64,000 nucleotides of DNA from CAYRPN01 sp964426135 (GTDB lineage Bacteria > Planctomycetota > Phycisphaerae > Phycisphaerales > Phycisphaeraceae): positions 9,459 to 73,458 of the forward strand of contig CAYRPN010000012.1 in NCBI GenBank assembly GCA_964426135.1. The letters are read 5' to 3'. The notes beneath the pieces are model-generated. The model was given only the letters and a program-made list of their open reading frames with translations. It ran no database searches and was not told where the DNA came from. The translations under genes were made by a program, and so were the position numbers. Shown piece after piece: positions 36,682-45,968 of this stretch (position 1 is its first letter; every line of letters starts with the position of its first letter).

Positions 36682-38331
36682 ATGGGCGATCGCATGCTCA
36701 CTTTCTCATCGCTGCTGATCGCCGACGCGACCTTTGGCCCGATCGACTGGGCGGTGCTCGGCGGTTACTTCCTCCTGCTGATTGTCAGCGGCTGGTGGTT
36801 CTCGCGCAAGAAACAGGAGAACACCGACGACTACTTCCTCGCCGACCGCCAGATGCCCGTCTGGGCCGTCGCCATTTCCGTCGTGTCCACGGCGCTGTCG
36901 GGCGCCACGTTCGTCGCCGTGCCGCAGCAGGCGTACGGCGGAAACCTGACGTATCTCATCACGTTTCTCAGCGCCCTCATCGCCATCGTGATCATCGCCG
37001 TCTTCTTCATCCCGGCGTACTACAGGCACAACGTCTCAACGGTGTACGAACTATTGGAGGTGAAGCTCGGCACCGGCGCCAAGCAGGCGTCGAGCCTGAT
37101 GTTCGTCGTCGGCCGAGTCTTCGCGGAGGGATCGCGCCTGTTCATCGCGGCGCTGGCGACCTCGCAAGTAACCTTCGGCGACACCAGCGCCGGCCACATG
37201 GCGATCGCCATCGCCGCCCTCACCGTCGTGGCGATTTTCTACACCTTCGTCGGCGGCGTGCGCACCGTCATCTTCACCGACATCATCCAGCTCGCCGTCT
37301 TCACGCTCGCCGCTGCCGCCGCCCTGATCGTCATCCTCAACCGAGTGCCGGCGGACATGACACAGATCATCGATGCTCTCAGCTCGCCGGCGCCCGGCAA
37401 GCCCTCCAAGCTCATCGTGTTCCAGTCCGGGTTCAGCGGCGAAACCGGCATCGACTTCACCGCCGGATACACCCTGATCACCGCGCTCACCGGATTTCTC
37501 GTGCTCAACCTCGCCGCCTACGGCCTCGATCACGGCATGGCGCAGCGCATGCTCACCTGCCGCAGCGCGGTCAAGGGCAGCGCTTCGGCGGTCGCCTCGG
37601 TGCTGCTTTATTTGCCCATCGTCGTGCTTTTCATGGCGGTGGGCCTGGCGTTGTTTGTTTTCTACCAGCGGCCCGACCTGATGGGCGCCGCCGCGCCGAC
37701 GGCGATCCCCGGCGAAGCGGAGAAGGACAAGATCTTCATCCACTTCATCCTCAACGAAATGCCCACCGGCATGAAGGGCGCGCTGATGGCGGGACTCTTC
37801 GCCGCCGCGCTCACCGGCTCGCTGAACTCGATGAGCTCGGCGGTGATCAACGACCTGTATCGCCACGTCGTCCGCGAGCGGCCACCGGCGCATTATCTTT
37901 TCGCGGGGCGGATGTTCGTGCTGGGACTGGGCGTGCTGCTGGGACTGTGCGCGTGGGGATGCTTTGAGATTTACGACCCGGCGAACCGCACCCTGCTCGA
38001 TTTCGTCCTCGACGTGATGAGCTTCGCCTATTCGGGCATGGTCGCGGTTTTCATCACGGCTCTTTTCACCAGGCGTGGAAACAGCCGCAGCGCGGTGGCG
38101 GCGCTGGCGACGGGATTCGTCGCGGTGCTGCTGACGTATCCGGTGTTCTGGAAGATCATCCTGCCCGCGCATGATGGCGCCCCAAACGCCCTGCAACGCT
38201 ACGCGGCCTGGTGCGAGAATCTCGCCTATCCCTGGCGACTGCTCATGGCGACCGCGGCGGCGATGCTGATCTGCCTGTGCGGCTCGCGGCCAGCGCAGCC
38301 CAGCCGTCGCGCCAGCGAAACCGCTTCTTGA
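36682..38331 (+). CDS. Sodium:solute symporter (SSS family)
   Basis: A 549-aa membrane protein with about 13 hydrophobic helices. SSS features include the first helix plus FLADRQMPVWAVAISVVSTA, the SGATFVAVPQQAYGGNLTYL stretch and ALTGSLNSMSSAVINDLYR, which corresponds to the Na+-site helix 8. It most resembles the sialic acid/glucose/inositol branch by eye; the substrate is uncertain. The start is uncertain: ATG at 36682 or 36694, neither with a good Shine-Dalgarno. It is a single gene just downstream of the large palindrome. Confidence 0.85.
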   Translation: MGDRMLTFSSLLIADATFGPIDWAVLGGYFLLLIVSGWWFSRKKQENTDDYFLADRQMPVWAVAISVVSTALSGATFVAVPQQAYGGNLTYLITFLSALIAIVIIAVFFIPAYYRHNVSTVYELLEVKLGTGAKQASSLMFVVGRVFAEGSRLFIAALATSQVTFGDTSAGHMAIAIAALTVVAIFYTFVGGVRTVIFTDIIQLAVFTLAAAAALIVILNRVPADMTQIIDALSSPAPGKPSKLIVFQSGFSGETGIDFTAGYTLITALTGFLVLNLAAYGLDHGMAQRMLTCRSAVKGSASAVASVLLYLPIVVLFMAVGLALFVFYQRPDLMGAAAPTAIPGEAEKDKIFIHFILNEMPTGMKGALMAGLFAAALTGSLNSMSSAVINDLYRHVVRERPPAHYLFAGRMFVLGLGVLLGLCAWGCFEIYDPANRTLLDFVLDVMSFAYSGMVAVFITALFTRRGNSRSAVAALATGFVAVLLTYPVFWKIILPAHDGAPNALQRYAAWCENLAYPWRLLMATAAAMLICLCGSRPAQPSRRASETAS

Positions 38332-38397
38332 TGGCGCCTCGCCGTCAGCTAAACTGCGGTTCACTCCAGTCGATCACCGCCTTTCGGAGATATTGTC

Positions 38398-39984
38398 ATG
38401 AGTCCAGGCAAGTGGTTGCTGACCCGTGTGCCTCTGCTGCTACTGGTCCTGCCGATGGCGGTGCTGGCGTCGCTGCGCGCCAACGCGCAGGACATCGACG
38501 CGGTGCCCGCGCGCACGGCGGTGCCCACCGCCGAGGCGCAGGCAAAGTCGCTGGGGCTGATCAAGGACATTTTCCGCGGCGAGTACGCCAGCCGCCGCGC
38601 CGAGGAACAGCGCGACTTCGCGAAAAAACTGCTCGAACAGGCGTTGCAGACGAAGGACGATCCAACCTCACAGTACGTGCTGCTGAAGGAGGCGATCGCG
38701 ATGGCGGCCAAGGGCGGCGATGTGAAAGTAGCGCTCTCGGCGTGCGGCGAACTTGCGGAGCGGTTCGAGGTGAGCTTGGCCAGCGAGCAAATCGCGGTGG
38801 CCGGCTCACTGGCGACTCTTGCGCTGGAGACGGATGATCGAAAGCTTCTTTTCGAAACCTGCCTCCGCATGGTGGACGACGCGGTGGCGACGAATGATTT
38901 CGACGCCGCCGGTGAAGCGATGAACATCGCCGACCGCATCGCAGTGCGACTGAGGGATCTCCCCATGACCACCCGCGCCAAGCAGAAGCGGGCGGAAATG
39001 ACGATCGCCAAGCGGGAGTTCGGCGAGACCGCCGCGGCGCTGGCCAAGCTGAAGGACTCGCCGGACGATTCGCAGGCCAACCTGGCCGTCGCGAAGTACC
39101 ACTGCTTCGTCAAGGGCGACTGGGCGACGGGGCTCAAGTACCTGAAGAAGGGCGACAATATCATGCTCAAGTCGCTGGCGGAGCGCGAACTTCAGAATCC
39201 AGCGGATTCCAAGACGCAGTCGGAGCTGGCCGCTGCGTGGTGGGACGCGGTGAAGGTCGTCGAAGCGCAGCACCGGGCCGCGGTGCAGTCGCACGCCGCC
39301 GACTGGTACGAGAAGGCGCTGCCCGAGCTGACGGGCCTGCAGAAACTGGCCGCGGAGCAGCGGATCAAGCAGGCGCAAGCCGCCGGCGAGGCGACCGCCA
39401 AGCCCATCATCAAGCGCGGCCGAGCGGTGGACCTCGTCAAGCTTTTCGATCCCAAGCGCGACGTGATCCGCGGCACTTGGAAAGCGGAGAAGGGCGCGTT
39501 GATTCACGAATCGATGCACCTGTGGCCGCGCGTGCAGTTCCCCTACCACCCGCCCGCGGAGTACGACATCAAGGTCACTTTCAGCCAGAACAAGCTTCGC
39601 CACGGCATCGCGGTTTTTCTGCCCGATGGTTACCGCTGGCACGTGGGCGACATCTTCAGTAACGGCTTCGGATTCGAGGTCGACATGAAGCCGGAAGCCG
39701 TCGGGCACACCGCCACCGGCACCGCGTCGGACAAGATGAAGGCTGACGAAAAGTACACCATCCTCATCAAGGTGCGCAAGACGAACTGGAGTGCGGAGTT
39801 CAACGGCAAGAAAGTCAACGAACTCAACCCGCGCCAGATTGAGCGCACCCGTCAATGGCCCTTCCCCATCAAGGATGGCCAAGCCATCGGCGTCGGCGCC
39901 GATGACCCGGCCGTGTTCCACGAGATCGTCGTCACGGAAATCAGCGGCCCCGGCAAGATCGTCAGCGAAGGCAAGAAGCCGTAA
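38398..39984 (+). CDS. Secreted protein with helical N-terminal half and jelly-roll-like C-terminal half
   Basis: A 528-aa protein with a signal peptide (VPLLLLVLPMAVLASLRANA). Residues ~45-320 are helical, TPR-like (AEEQRDFAKKLLEQALQTKD; GDVKVALSACGELAERFEVS). Residues ~340-520 look like a beta sandwich similar to planctomycete DUF1080/LamG-type domains (YDIKVTFSQNKLRHGIAVFL, YTILIKVRKTNWSAEFNGKK). The overall design resembles the protein at 58328. GGAG eight nt before the ATG. Function unknown. Confidence 0.75.
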   Translation: MSPGKWLLTRVPLLLLVLPMAVLASLRANAQDIDAVPARTAVPTAEAQAKSLGLIKDIFRGEYASRRAEEQRDFAKKLLEQALQTKDDPTSQYVLLKEAIAMAAKGGDVKVALSACGELAERFEVSLASEQIAVAGSLATLALETDDRKLLFETCLRMVDDAVATNDFDAAGEAMNIADRIAVRLRDLPMTTRAKQKRAEMTIAKREFGETAAALAKLKDSPDDSQANLAVAKYHCFVKGDWATGLKYLKKGDNIMLKSLAERELQNPADSKTQSELAAAWWDAVKVVEAQHRAAVQSHAADWYEKALPELTGLQKLAAEQRIKQAQAAGEATAKPIIKRGRAVDLVKLFDPKRDVIRGTWKAEKGALIHESMHLWPRVQFPYHPPAEYDIKVTFSQNKLRHGIAVFLPDGYRWHVGDIFSNGFGFEVDMKPEAVGHTATGTASDKMKADEKYTILIKVRKTNWSAEFNGKKVNELNPRQIERTRQWPFPIKDGQAIGVGADDPAVFHEIVVTEISGPGKIVSEGKKP

Positions 39985-40058
39985 TGAGCAGGCCCCGGAG
40001 CCTCGTGCCGTGGCGTCAGGCTTGATGAAACGAGGAACACCGCCTCAACTCCGTCCGC

Positions 40059-40850
40059 CTACTTCTTCGCATCCTTCGCCGGCTGCTCCCAGATTTCGCG
40101 AAGGAGCGCGAAGATTTCAGGCTCGGTCTCCTTCAACTCACCCCGGTTGAACGGGAAGAAATCGTTGGAGCCGAAGTACGCCTCGGTCATTTCCGCGAAG
40201 AACTCTTTGTGGTTGGTCAAGCCGTAGTGCTTGACGCGGGCGCCATTGTGGAGCAGCGCCTTCTCGCCGCGGCCGCTCTTTTTGAAGTTCTCGTACGCCT
40301 GGATGACGCGCGCCTCATCGAAACTGAGCACCTGGTCGTGATAAGCATGCGCCAGTTCGTGGAGAATGACCCAGGGCTGCTCCCGGATGTTCCGCGCGGT
40401 GACGACATCAATGGCACGAGGCAGATGAACGCACTTGGCCAGGTCCGGCGAAAAGCCGTTCGACTTAAGCCAGCCGGCGTCGGGGTGATACTGCATCGGG
40501 CCGAGTTTGCCGTGCGTCAGGTCGAGCACGATGGTGACGCTCTGAAGTTTCTCCACGCGATCCTTGGGCACGACGACCTTGATGTCGGCGAGTTTGCTTT
40601 CGAGGAAGCGCAGGGCGCGCACGCGCAGATCCTCATTGGCCGGCGTGAACAGGCGGTCGTCGACGCGAAGGGTCCAGCCTTCAAGTTTCACGACGGTCCG
40701 GGCCGTCGGCAACTTGGGCGCGGCAGGTTCCGGCGCTGGGGCCGCCGGCGCGGGCTTCGCCTTGTCGGCCTTGGCGTCGGCGGCATCCGCCTGCAACGCG
40801 GAAAATCCCAGGGTCAACAGGAAGGCGAAGGTGGTCAGTGTTTGCATCAT
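40059..40850 (-). CDS. Secreted HEXXH metallopeptidase-like protein
   Basis: A 263-aa protein with a signal peptide (TFAFLLTLGFSALQADA) and an Ala/Pro/Lys linker. The zinc motif HELAHAYHD is at about residues 165-173, with a downstream KEFFAEMTEAYFG that can supply the third ligand Glu, as in gluzincins. No propeptide was recognised. Function and substrate are unknown; a non-proteolytic role is possible. Convergent with the 38398 gene. Confidence 0.75.
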   Translation of the reverse strand: MMQTLTTFAFLLTLGFSALQADAADAKADKAKPAPAAPAPEPAAPKLPTARTVVKLEGWTLRVDDRLFTPANEDLRVRALRFLESKLADIKVVVPKDRVEKLQSVTIVLDLTHGKLGPMQYHPDAGWLKSNGFSPDLAKCVHLPRAIDVVTARNIREQPWVILHELAHAYHDQVLSFDEARVIQAYENFKKSGRGEKALLHNGARVKHYGLTNHKEFFAEMTEAYFGSNDFFPFNRGELKETEPEIFALLREIWEQPAKDAKK

Positions 40851-40957
40851 GTTTCTTGCCGGATGATGAAGGCGGGTTGCACGAACTTACACGGATTCCA
40901 TGATAGCCGCAGGCCGGTGACGCTACCGGCGCGCGGCCGGCGGCGCCGGGCGTAGGG

Positions 40958-41180
40958 TCTGCCAAAACTTCCGAGGGCGGCATTCCGGCCCCCTCTCCCT
41001 CCCAGGGAGAGGGCTGGGGTGAGGGTCGGGACGCACTCATTTTCAAATGCTGTCATCGCGCGACGAACCACGCAGCAAGCTGTTCGTCCTGACCCTCACC
41101 CGGCCTCGTCCCCCGGTGGACGCGGCCACCATCTCCCAAGGTGAGAGGGGACAAACGCCGGCCCCGGACAATTTGGCAGA
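40958..41180. repeat. Palindromic element G, copy 3 (divergent)
   Basis: Ends TCTGCCAAAACTTCCGAGG and CCCCGGACAATTTGGCAGA are imperfect terminal inverted repeats. The interior has inverted CCCTCTCCCT / AGGTGAGAGGGG and TGAGGGTC / GACCCTCA tracts. It fills most of the 396-bp gap before hemL; the left 100 bp show nothing else. Confidence 0.8.
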
Positions 41181-41231
41181 CCTCGCGAGGCCGGGCATTT
41201 CCGTGCTGACGATCCTCATTCGCTCCCGTGC

Positions 41232-41237
41232 TACACT
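41232..41237 (+). promoter_or_regulatory. hemL -10-like box, leaderless type
   Basis: TACACT ending 9 nt before the hemL ATG, with a weak CTGACG 20 nt further upstream. No Shine-Dalgarno lies between. Confidence 0.5.
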
Positions 41238-41246
41238 TCGCCCGCC

Positions 41247-42572
41247 ATGAATACTTCCCCATCCGCCAACACAGCGTCCGTTCGCTACTCGAAATCCATC
41301 GCCGCCTTCGCCCGCGCCAAGGACGTGCTGCCCGGCGGCGTGAACTCGCCGGTGCGCTCCTGCAAGAGCGTCGGCTGCACGCCCATCTTCATCGCCTCGG
41401 CCGGCGGCGCGTTCGTCACTGATCTCGACGGGCATCGTTATGTGGATTACGTCGGCTCTTACGGCCCCGCCATCCTTGGTCACGCGCATCCGCAGGTCGT
41501 GGAAGCCGTGCAAAAGGCGGCGGAGCGCGGCTTCAGCTTCGGCATGCCCACGGAAGCCGAGAGCGAACTGGCGGAGATGGTGATCGATGCGGTGGACAGC
41601 GTCGAGGTCGTGCGCTTCGTCAACAGCGGCACCGAAGCGGTGATGAGCGCCATCCGCCTCGCACGCGCGGCCACGGGCCGGAACAAAATCATCAAGGCCA
41701 CCGGCTGCTATCACGGCCACAGCGATTCGCTGCTCGTGCAGGCGGGCAGCGGCGCGACGACGCTGGGCATTCCCTCTTCGCCGGGCGTGCCTGCTTCGGT
41801 GACGAGTCACACGATCCTCGTGCCCTACAACGACGTGCACGCGGTGCAGCACGCGTTCGACCAGCACGGCAAGGACATTGCGGCCATCGTGATCGAGCCG
41901 ATCGCGGGCAACATGGGCTGCGTCCCGCCGGCCGAGGGATACCTGCACGCGCTGCGCGAGGTGTGCGACAAGCACAACTCGCTGCTCGTTCTCGACGAAG
42001 TGATGACCGGCTTCCGCGTGGCCTACGGCGGAGCGCAGGCGATCTATGACATCACGCCCGACCTCACCTGCATGGGCAAAGTCATCGGCGGCGGCCTGCC
42101 TTGCGCCGCCTATGGCGGACGCGAAGACCTCATGCGCCAGGTCGCGCCGGACGGCCCGATGTACCAGGCGGGCACGCTCAGCGGTAATCCGCTTGCCATG
42201 GCGGCGGGCATCGCCACCTTGAAGCTGCTGCGCGACGGCAGCGCTTACGCCACGCTGGAAAAGCAGAGCGCCAAACTGCACGCCGGCTTGCTGCAAGCCG
42301 CGAAGGAAGCGGGCGTACCGATCAGCGTCACGCGCGTCGGCTCGATGATCTGCCCGTTCTTCGCCGCCAAGGCGCCGACGAACTACGAGCAGGCGCTAAA
42401 AAGCGACACCGCGGCGTTCGGTCGCTTCTTCCGCGGCATCCTCGATCAAGGCGTCGCGCTGCCGCCGAGCCAGTATGAGACGTGGTTCGTCAGCGCGGCT
42501 CACGATGACGCGGCGATCGACGCGACGCTGGCGGCGGCAAAGATCGGGTTCAGAACGGCGAAGGCGGATTGA
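41247..42572 (+). CDS. hemL: Glutamate-1-semialdehyde 2,1-aminomutase
   Basis: PLP enzyme making 5-aminolevulinate in the C5 heme pathway. 441 aa, normal length. Motifs: the start region FARAKDVLPGGVNSPVRSCK, substrate-site VRFVNSGTEAVMSAIRLARA, LLVLDEVMTGFRVAYGGAQ, and the PLP lysine in CMGKVIGGGLPCAAYGG. The TGA stop overlaps the possible TTG start of the next gene. Confidence 0.96.
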   Translation: MNTSPSANTASVRYSKSIAAFARAKDVLPGGVNSPVRSCKSVGCTPIFIASAGGAFVTDLDGHRYVDYVGSYGPAILGHAHPQVVEAVQKAAERGFSFGMPTEAESELAEMVIDAVDSVEVVRFVNSGTEAVMSAIRLARAATGRNKIIKATGCYHGHSDSLLVQAGSGATTLGIPSSPGVPASVTSHTILVPYNDVHAVQHAFDQHGKDIAAIVIEPIAGNMGCVPPAEGYLHALREVCDKHNSLLVLDEVMTGFRVAYGGAQAIYDITPDLTCMGKVIGGGLPCAAYGGREDLMRQVAPDGPMYQAGTLSGNPLAMAAGIATLKLLRDGSAYATLEKQSAKLHAGLLQAAKEAGVPISVTRVGSMICPFFAAKAPTNYEQALKSDTAAFGRFFRGILDQGVALPPSQYETWFVSAAHDDAAIDATLAAAKIGFRTAKAD

Positions 42573-43159
42573 ATCGATTGACGAAACCGCTTATTCATCC
42601 CGCGCCGAATTGGATTCCCGGTCTCCATCGGGAAGTAGTGCTGTTCCATGGATGCCTCCAGTCAGACGCCGAGGACATCAAGCAAAATGGGATCGATCCG
42701 ACGAAAGGTCGAATCAGTACTGATTTCGGGCGCGGTTTCTACACAACAACAATTGAACGACAGGCTGAGCAATGGGCTTGGTTGAGGTATCGTCAGCAGA
42801 CCGCAATGAGGCTGAAGGCTGATCGCCCTGTGGTAATTCGCTTTCGAGTTTCTCGAAGTGAACTAGCCCGTTTGGAGACGCTGGCCTTCGTGAGGAGCGT
42901 CTATGATGCAGAGGATTTCTGGAGCTTGGTGCAGCACTGTCGGCAGAGTTCAGTCTTTCCTAATCACCACGGTCATCCGGAACCGAGTCGACAGGGTTGG
43001 TACGATTCAGTGTGGGGACCGGTCGCGGCGTTCTGGGAACAGCGGGTCGCCATGAATGACGCGGATCAACTCAGTTTTCACACCCAAGCCGCAGCTGATG
43101 TATTAAATCGCGCAGCTGAGCGTCGTAAGCGGGGAATTAAGGCATTACCTTTCCCATAA
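42569..43159 (+). CDS. DUF3990 family protein, probable ADP-ribosyltransferase-fold toxin
   Basis: A 196-aa protein. The family pattern is visible: VVLFHGC (strand with the ART-type His), then DFGRGFYTTTIERQAEQWA, the hallmark segment of DUF3990, and later VIRFRVSRSEL. DUF3990 proteins are thought to adopt an ART fold and occur in toxin-antitoxin-like pairs. The start is uncertain: TTG 42569 (4-nt overlap with hemL) or TTG 42578. GC content and codon use differ sharply from hemL, consistent with acquisition. The last base overlaps the ATG of the next small gene, so the two are translationally coupled. Confidence 0.75.
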   Translation: MNRLTKPLIHPAPNWIPGLHREVVLFHGCLQSDAEDIKQNGIDPTKGRISTDFGRGFYTTTIERQAEQWAWLRYRQQTAMRLKADRPVVIRFRVSRSELARLETLAFVRSVYDAEDFWSLVQHCRQSSVFPNHHGHPEPSRQGWYDSVWGPVAAFWEQRVAMNDADQLSFHTQAAADVLNRAAERRKRGIKALPFP

Positions 43160-43431
43160 TGGTCCAGAGTAGAGGTCCTTCCATGGTCAAATCAAAACTC
43201 GACCCCGTATTGATGGCGGGATTCTGGGAATCCGTCCATACCCTCCTCGCCCGGCAACCCGGTCTGGACGCCGACCGCGCATGGAGGGCGATTAACAGTT
43301 ACCGCGCGGAATTGGATCACTACGGCGTCGGAGACATGATTTACCACGAAGATCAGCAGGAACTTGCCCGCAACCTCGCGCGTCGGTTCGCTTCAACGGT
43401 CTCACGGACGGGACGGAAAGTTGAAACCTGA
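43159..43431 (+). CDS. Small partner of the DUF3990 gene, candidate antitoxin
   Basis: A 90-aa acidic/helical protein with no recognised DNA-binding motif. A segment AELDHYGVGDMIYHEDQQEL is vaguely like small DUF3791-type partners of DUF3990, but the match is only by eye. The first ATG shares a base with the upstream stop; an alternative ATG at 43183 has AGAGG eight nt upstream. The function as antitoxin is inferred from gene order alone. Confidence 0.6.
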   Translation: MVQSRGPSMVKSKLDPVLMAGFWESVHTLLARQPGLDADRAWRAINSYRAELDHYGVGDMIYHEDQQELARNLARRFASTVSRTGRKVET

Positions 43432-43747
43432 GACCGCCAGGAAATGACCACTCCGGGGGGAGCCCGTTTCCGTTTCAGATGCTGAACCTCTTCGTGCTGG
43501 GAGCCGTGCAAGATTGACTCCGCAGATTCAAATCGCTTCGCTCCCAGCCGGACGACTTGGAAAGTCGTCCCACATGCGATGTTGATCCTGCACGGCTCTT
43601 GGTGAATGATCCGTCACGGGCGTCGCGGGCCCTACTTGACGACTTTGCCTCCGACTTTGCCTCCAGGACGGGGCAATCGCGCACCGAAGCGATTCGGTCA
43701 TCGCGAACTGGGCCAGCCACTTCATTTGCCCGATAAAATAGAACGCC
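43432..43747. other. Gap before metF with a composite hairpin
   Basis: GAGCCGTGCAAGAT (43501) and GATCCTGCACGGCTC (43584) form an outer stem; GACGACTTGGAAAGTCGTC (43551-43569) forms an inner hairpin. No gene is seen. Confidence 0.6.
43734..43739 (+). promoter_or_regulatory. metF -10-like box, leaderless type
   Basis: TAAAAT within CGATAAAATAG, ending 8 nt before the metF ATG. Confidence 0.5.
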
Positions 43748-44674
43748 ATGCACATTGCCGACATTTTCGCGCAGCAGCAGACCACCTGTTCCTTCGAGTT
43801 TTTCCCGCCCAAGACGGCGGACTCGGCGGAGCAGTTGTTCGTCACCATCGCCCAGCTTGAAGAACTCAAGCCTTCGTTCGTCTCCGTCACCTACGGCGCC
43901 GGCGGGTCCACGCGCGAACTCACGCATGACCTGGTCGTGCGCATCAAGCAGACCACCAGCCTCGATCCCATCCCGCACCTGACCTGCGTCTGCCATCAGG
44001 AGCGGGAGATTCAGGACATCCTCGAGCGCTACGCCTCGGCTGGCGTGAGCAATATTCTGGCCTTGGGCGGCGACCCGCCGCGGGAGAAACCCAACTACGA
44101 TCGCAGGCAGGACGCGTTTCACTTCGCAGCCGACCTGGTGCGTTTCATCAAGAACTTCAACGAGCGCGAAGCCTCGCGCGGCTGCCACCCGGACCGGCGC
44201 GGCTTCGGCATCGGCGTCGCCGGCTTTCCGGAGGGCCATCCTTCCACCGCCAACCGCTTGAAGGAGATGGATTACCTCAAGGCCAAGGTCGACGCCGGCG
44301 CGGATTACATCTGCACCCAGCTTTTTTTCGACAACCGCGATTTCTACGATTTCCGCGAGCGCTGCGAACTGGCGGGCATCAAGGTGCCGATCATCGCAGG
44401 CGTCATGCCCGTCGCTTCCATCAAGGGCATGCAGCGCATGGCCGATCTGGCGGCCGGGGCGCGCTTTCCCGCGCCGCTGCTGCGGGCGTTGACGCGCGTG
44501 CAGAATGATCCCGACTCCGTCGAGCGCGTGGGCCTGCACTGGGCCACGGAGCAGTGCCGCGACCTGATCGACCACCACGTGCGCGGCATCCACTTCTACA
44601 CGCTCAACAAGAGCGATGCGACGAAACGCATCTACCAGAGCCTGGGCCTGCGCGACAGCGTCGCGCTGCGATAG
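43748..44674 (+). CDS. metF: 5,10-methylenetetrahydrofolate reductase
   Basis: Flavoprotein that makes 5-methyl-THF for methionine synthesis. The 308-aa TIM barrel has CSFEFFPPKT with the catalytic Glu, VTYGAGGSTRE, HLTCVCHQE, ILALGGDPPRE and FDNRDFYDFRERC. Normal length. A -10-like TAAAAT lies 8 nt before the ATG, with no Shine-Dalgarno. Confidence 0.95.
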   Translation: MHIADIFAQQQTTCSFEFFPPKTADSAEQLFVTIAQLEELKPSFVSVTYGAGGSTRELTHDLVVRIKQTTSLDPIPHLTCVCHQEREIQDILERYASAGVSNILALGGDPPREKPNYDRRQDAFHFAADLVRFIKNFNEREASRGCHPDRRGFGIGVAGFPEGHPSTANRLKEMDYLKAKVDAGADYICTQLFFDNRDFYDFRERCELAGIKVPIIAGVMPVASIKGMQRMADLAAGARFPAPLLRALTRVQNDPDSVERVGLHWATEQCRDLIDHHVRGIHFYTLNKSDATKRIYQSLGLRDSVALR

Positions 44675-44809
44675 TCTCGTCGATACCGGCTTGTCGCTGC
44701 TGCGGCCACATGGGCGAGGTTGCGAAAAAGATTCGCGGCTATTTCGCAGGCCGATCCTCGTGGTTCCACCGGGTCTGGGCGACTCGCCTGGTGGCAGTAG
44801 AATCTCCGC

Positions 44810-45787
44810 ATGGCAGCCCCCCTTCGCTCGTTTCTCATCGACACCGACACCGCCTCGGACGATGCCGTCGCGCTGGTGATGGCGCTGAAGCATCCACAGG
44901 TCAAGGTCGATGCGATCACCGTGGTCGCGGGCAACGTGCCGCTGAAGCAAGGCCTGATCAACGCGCTCTACACCGTCGAACTTTGTGGATGCGATGTCCC
45001 CGTCTTCGCCGGCGCCGATCGGCCCATGCTCCGGCAGGCGGTGGACGCGACGTGGTTCCACGGACGCGACGGCATGGGCGACCAGCATTACCCCAAGGCG
45101 AAGATTCGGCCGCGGAAACAGCACGCGGTCGAGGCGATCGTCGACTGGGCCCGCGCGACGAACGATGGAGAAATCATCACGCTCGGCCCGCTCACCAATC
45201 TCGCGCTCGCGATTCAGCGCGATCGTTCCATCGTCAAGCGCATCAAGCGCTGCGTGGTGATGGGCGGCGCCGCTTGCACGGAAGGCAACGTGACGCCAGC
45301 CGCCGAGTACAACATCTGGTGCGATCCGGAGGCGGCGCAGATCGTTTTCGCCAGCGGACTGCCCATCGAGATGGTGGGTTGGGAACTATCGCGCGGCAAG
45401 GCGAATCTGGATGAAGCGGACATCGCGAAGTTGCGCCGCATCAACACGCCGCTGTCGCATTTCGTCGTGGATTGCAACCGCCGATCGATCGCGGCGAATC
45501 ACGAACAGTCGGGCGAAATCGGCATCCCGCTTCCCGATCCCGTGGCGATGGCGGTGGCGATTGATCCGACGATCTGCTCCCGGCGCTCGAGCCACCTCGT
45601 GCAGATCGAAACGCAAAGCGAACTGACGCGCGGCATGACCGTGGTCGACCGCCTCAACGTCGCCAACGATCCGCGCAACCGCGAAACGTGGCGGCGTTTC
45701 GCGCGCACCAGCAAGCCCGTCAGCATCTGCTGGCGGATCGATGTGAAACGGTGGAAGCGGATGCTGTTTGAAAGGGTGGCCCATTAG
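44810..45787 (+). CDS. Inosine/uridine-preferring nucleoside hydrolase
   Basis: Hydrolyses ribonucleosides to base plus ribose. The 325-aa protein has the calcium-site signature FLIDTDTASDDAVAL (residues ~8-22), EIITLGPLTNLALAI and the CVVMGGA loop, and the late DPVAMAVAID with the family Asp. No signal peptide, so cytoplasmic. TAGAAT 6 nt before the ATG suggests a leaderless message. It may work with the deaminase at 18805 in nucleobase salvage, which is inference. Confidence 0.92.
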   Translation: MAAPLRSFLIDTDTASDDAVALVMALKHPQVKVDAITVVAGNVPLKQGLINALYTVELCGCDVPVFAGADRPMLRQAVDATWFHGRDGMGDQHYPKAKIRPRKQHAVEAIVDWARATNDGEIITLGPLTNLALAIQRDRSIVKRIKRCVVMGGAACTEGNVTPAAEYNIWCDPEAAQIVFASGLPIEMVGWELSRGKANLDEADIAKLRRINTPLSHFVVDCNRRSIAANHEQSGEIGIPLPDPVAMAVAIDPTICSRRSSHLVQIETQSELTRGMTVVDRLNVANDPRNRETWRRFARTSKPVSICWRIDVKRWKRMLFERVAH

Positions 45788-45967
45788 CCCCCGGCTCCGC
45801 CGGGGGACGTCAACGGCGACCCACCTATTCTTCCGACAGTCACGGGCAGGTCAGGCACCCGTCCAACGGGCCGCAGAGGAAATACAGCAGTGGTCGGAAG
45901 GTGGTCCAGTGCCGTATCGAGATAAGGTGTCCCAGTTGACTCCCCCGGCGAAGCCGGGGGCTAATGG
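45781..45967. repeat. Palindromic element D flanking a 133-nt spacer
   Basis: Left arm CCATTAGCCCCCGGCTCCGC... (45781-45807); right arm, its near-perfect complement ending GGCTAATGG (45941-45967). The right arm stops 1 nt before the mpg ATG. The same GTTAGCCCCCGGCTCCGCC core occurs at 20694 and, as a single copy, near 23938. Confidence 0.85.
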
Positions 45968-45968
45968 C

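Noticed and set aside
36658..36693. GTG at 36658 as the symporter start
   Set aside because: It lies at the edge of the palindromic DNA with no ribosome binding site; ATGs at 36682 and 36694 are closer to the first conserved segment.
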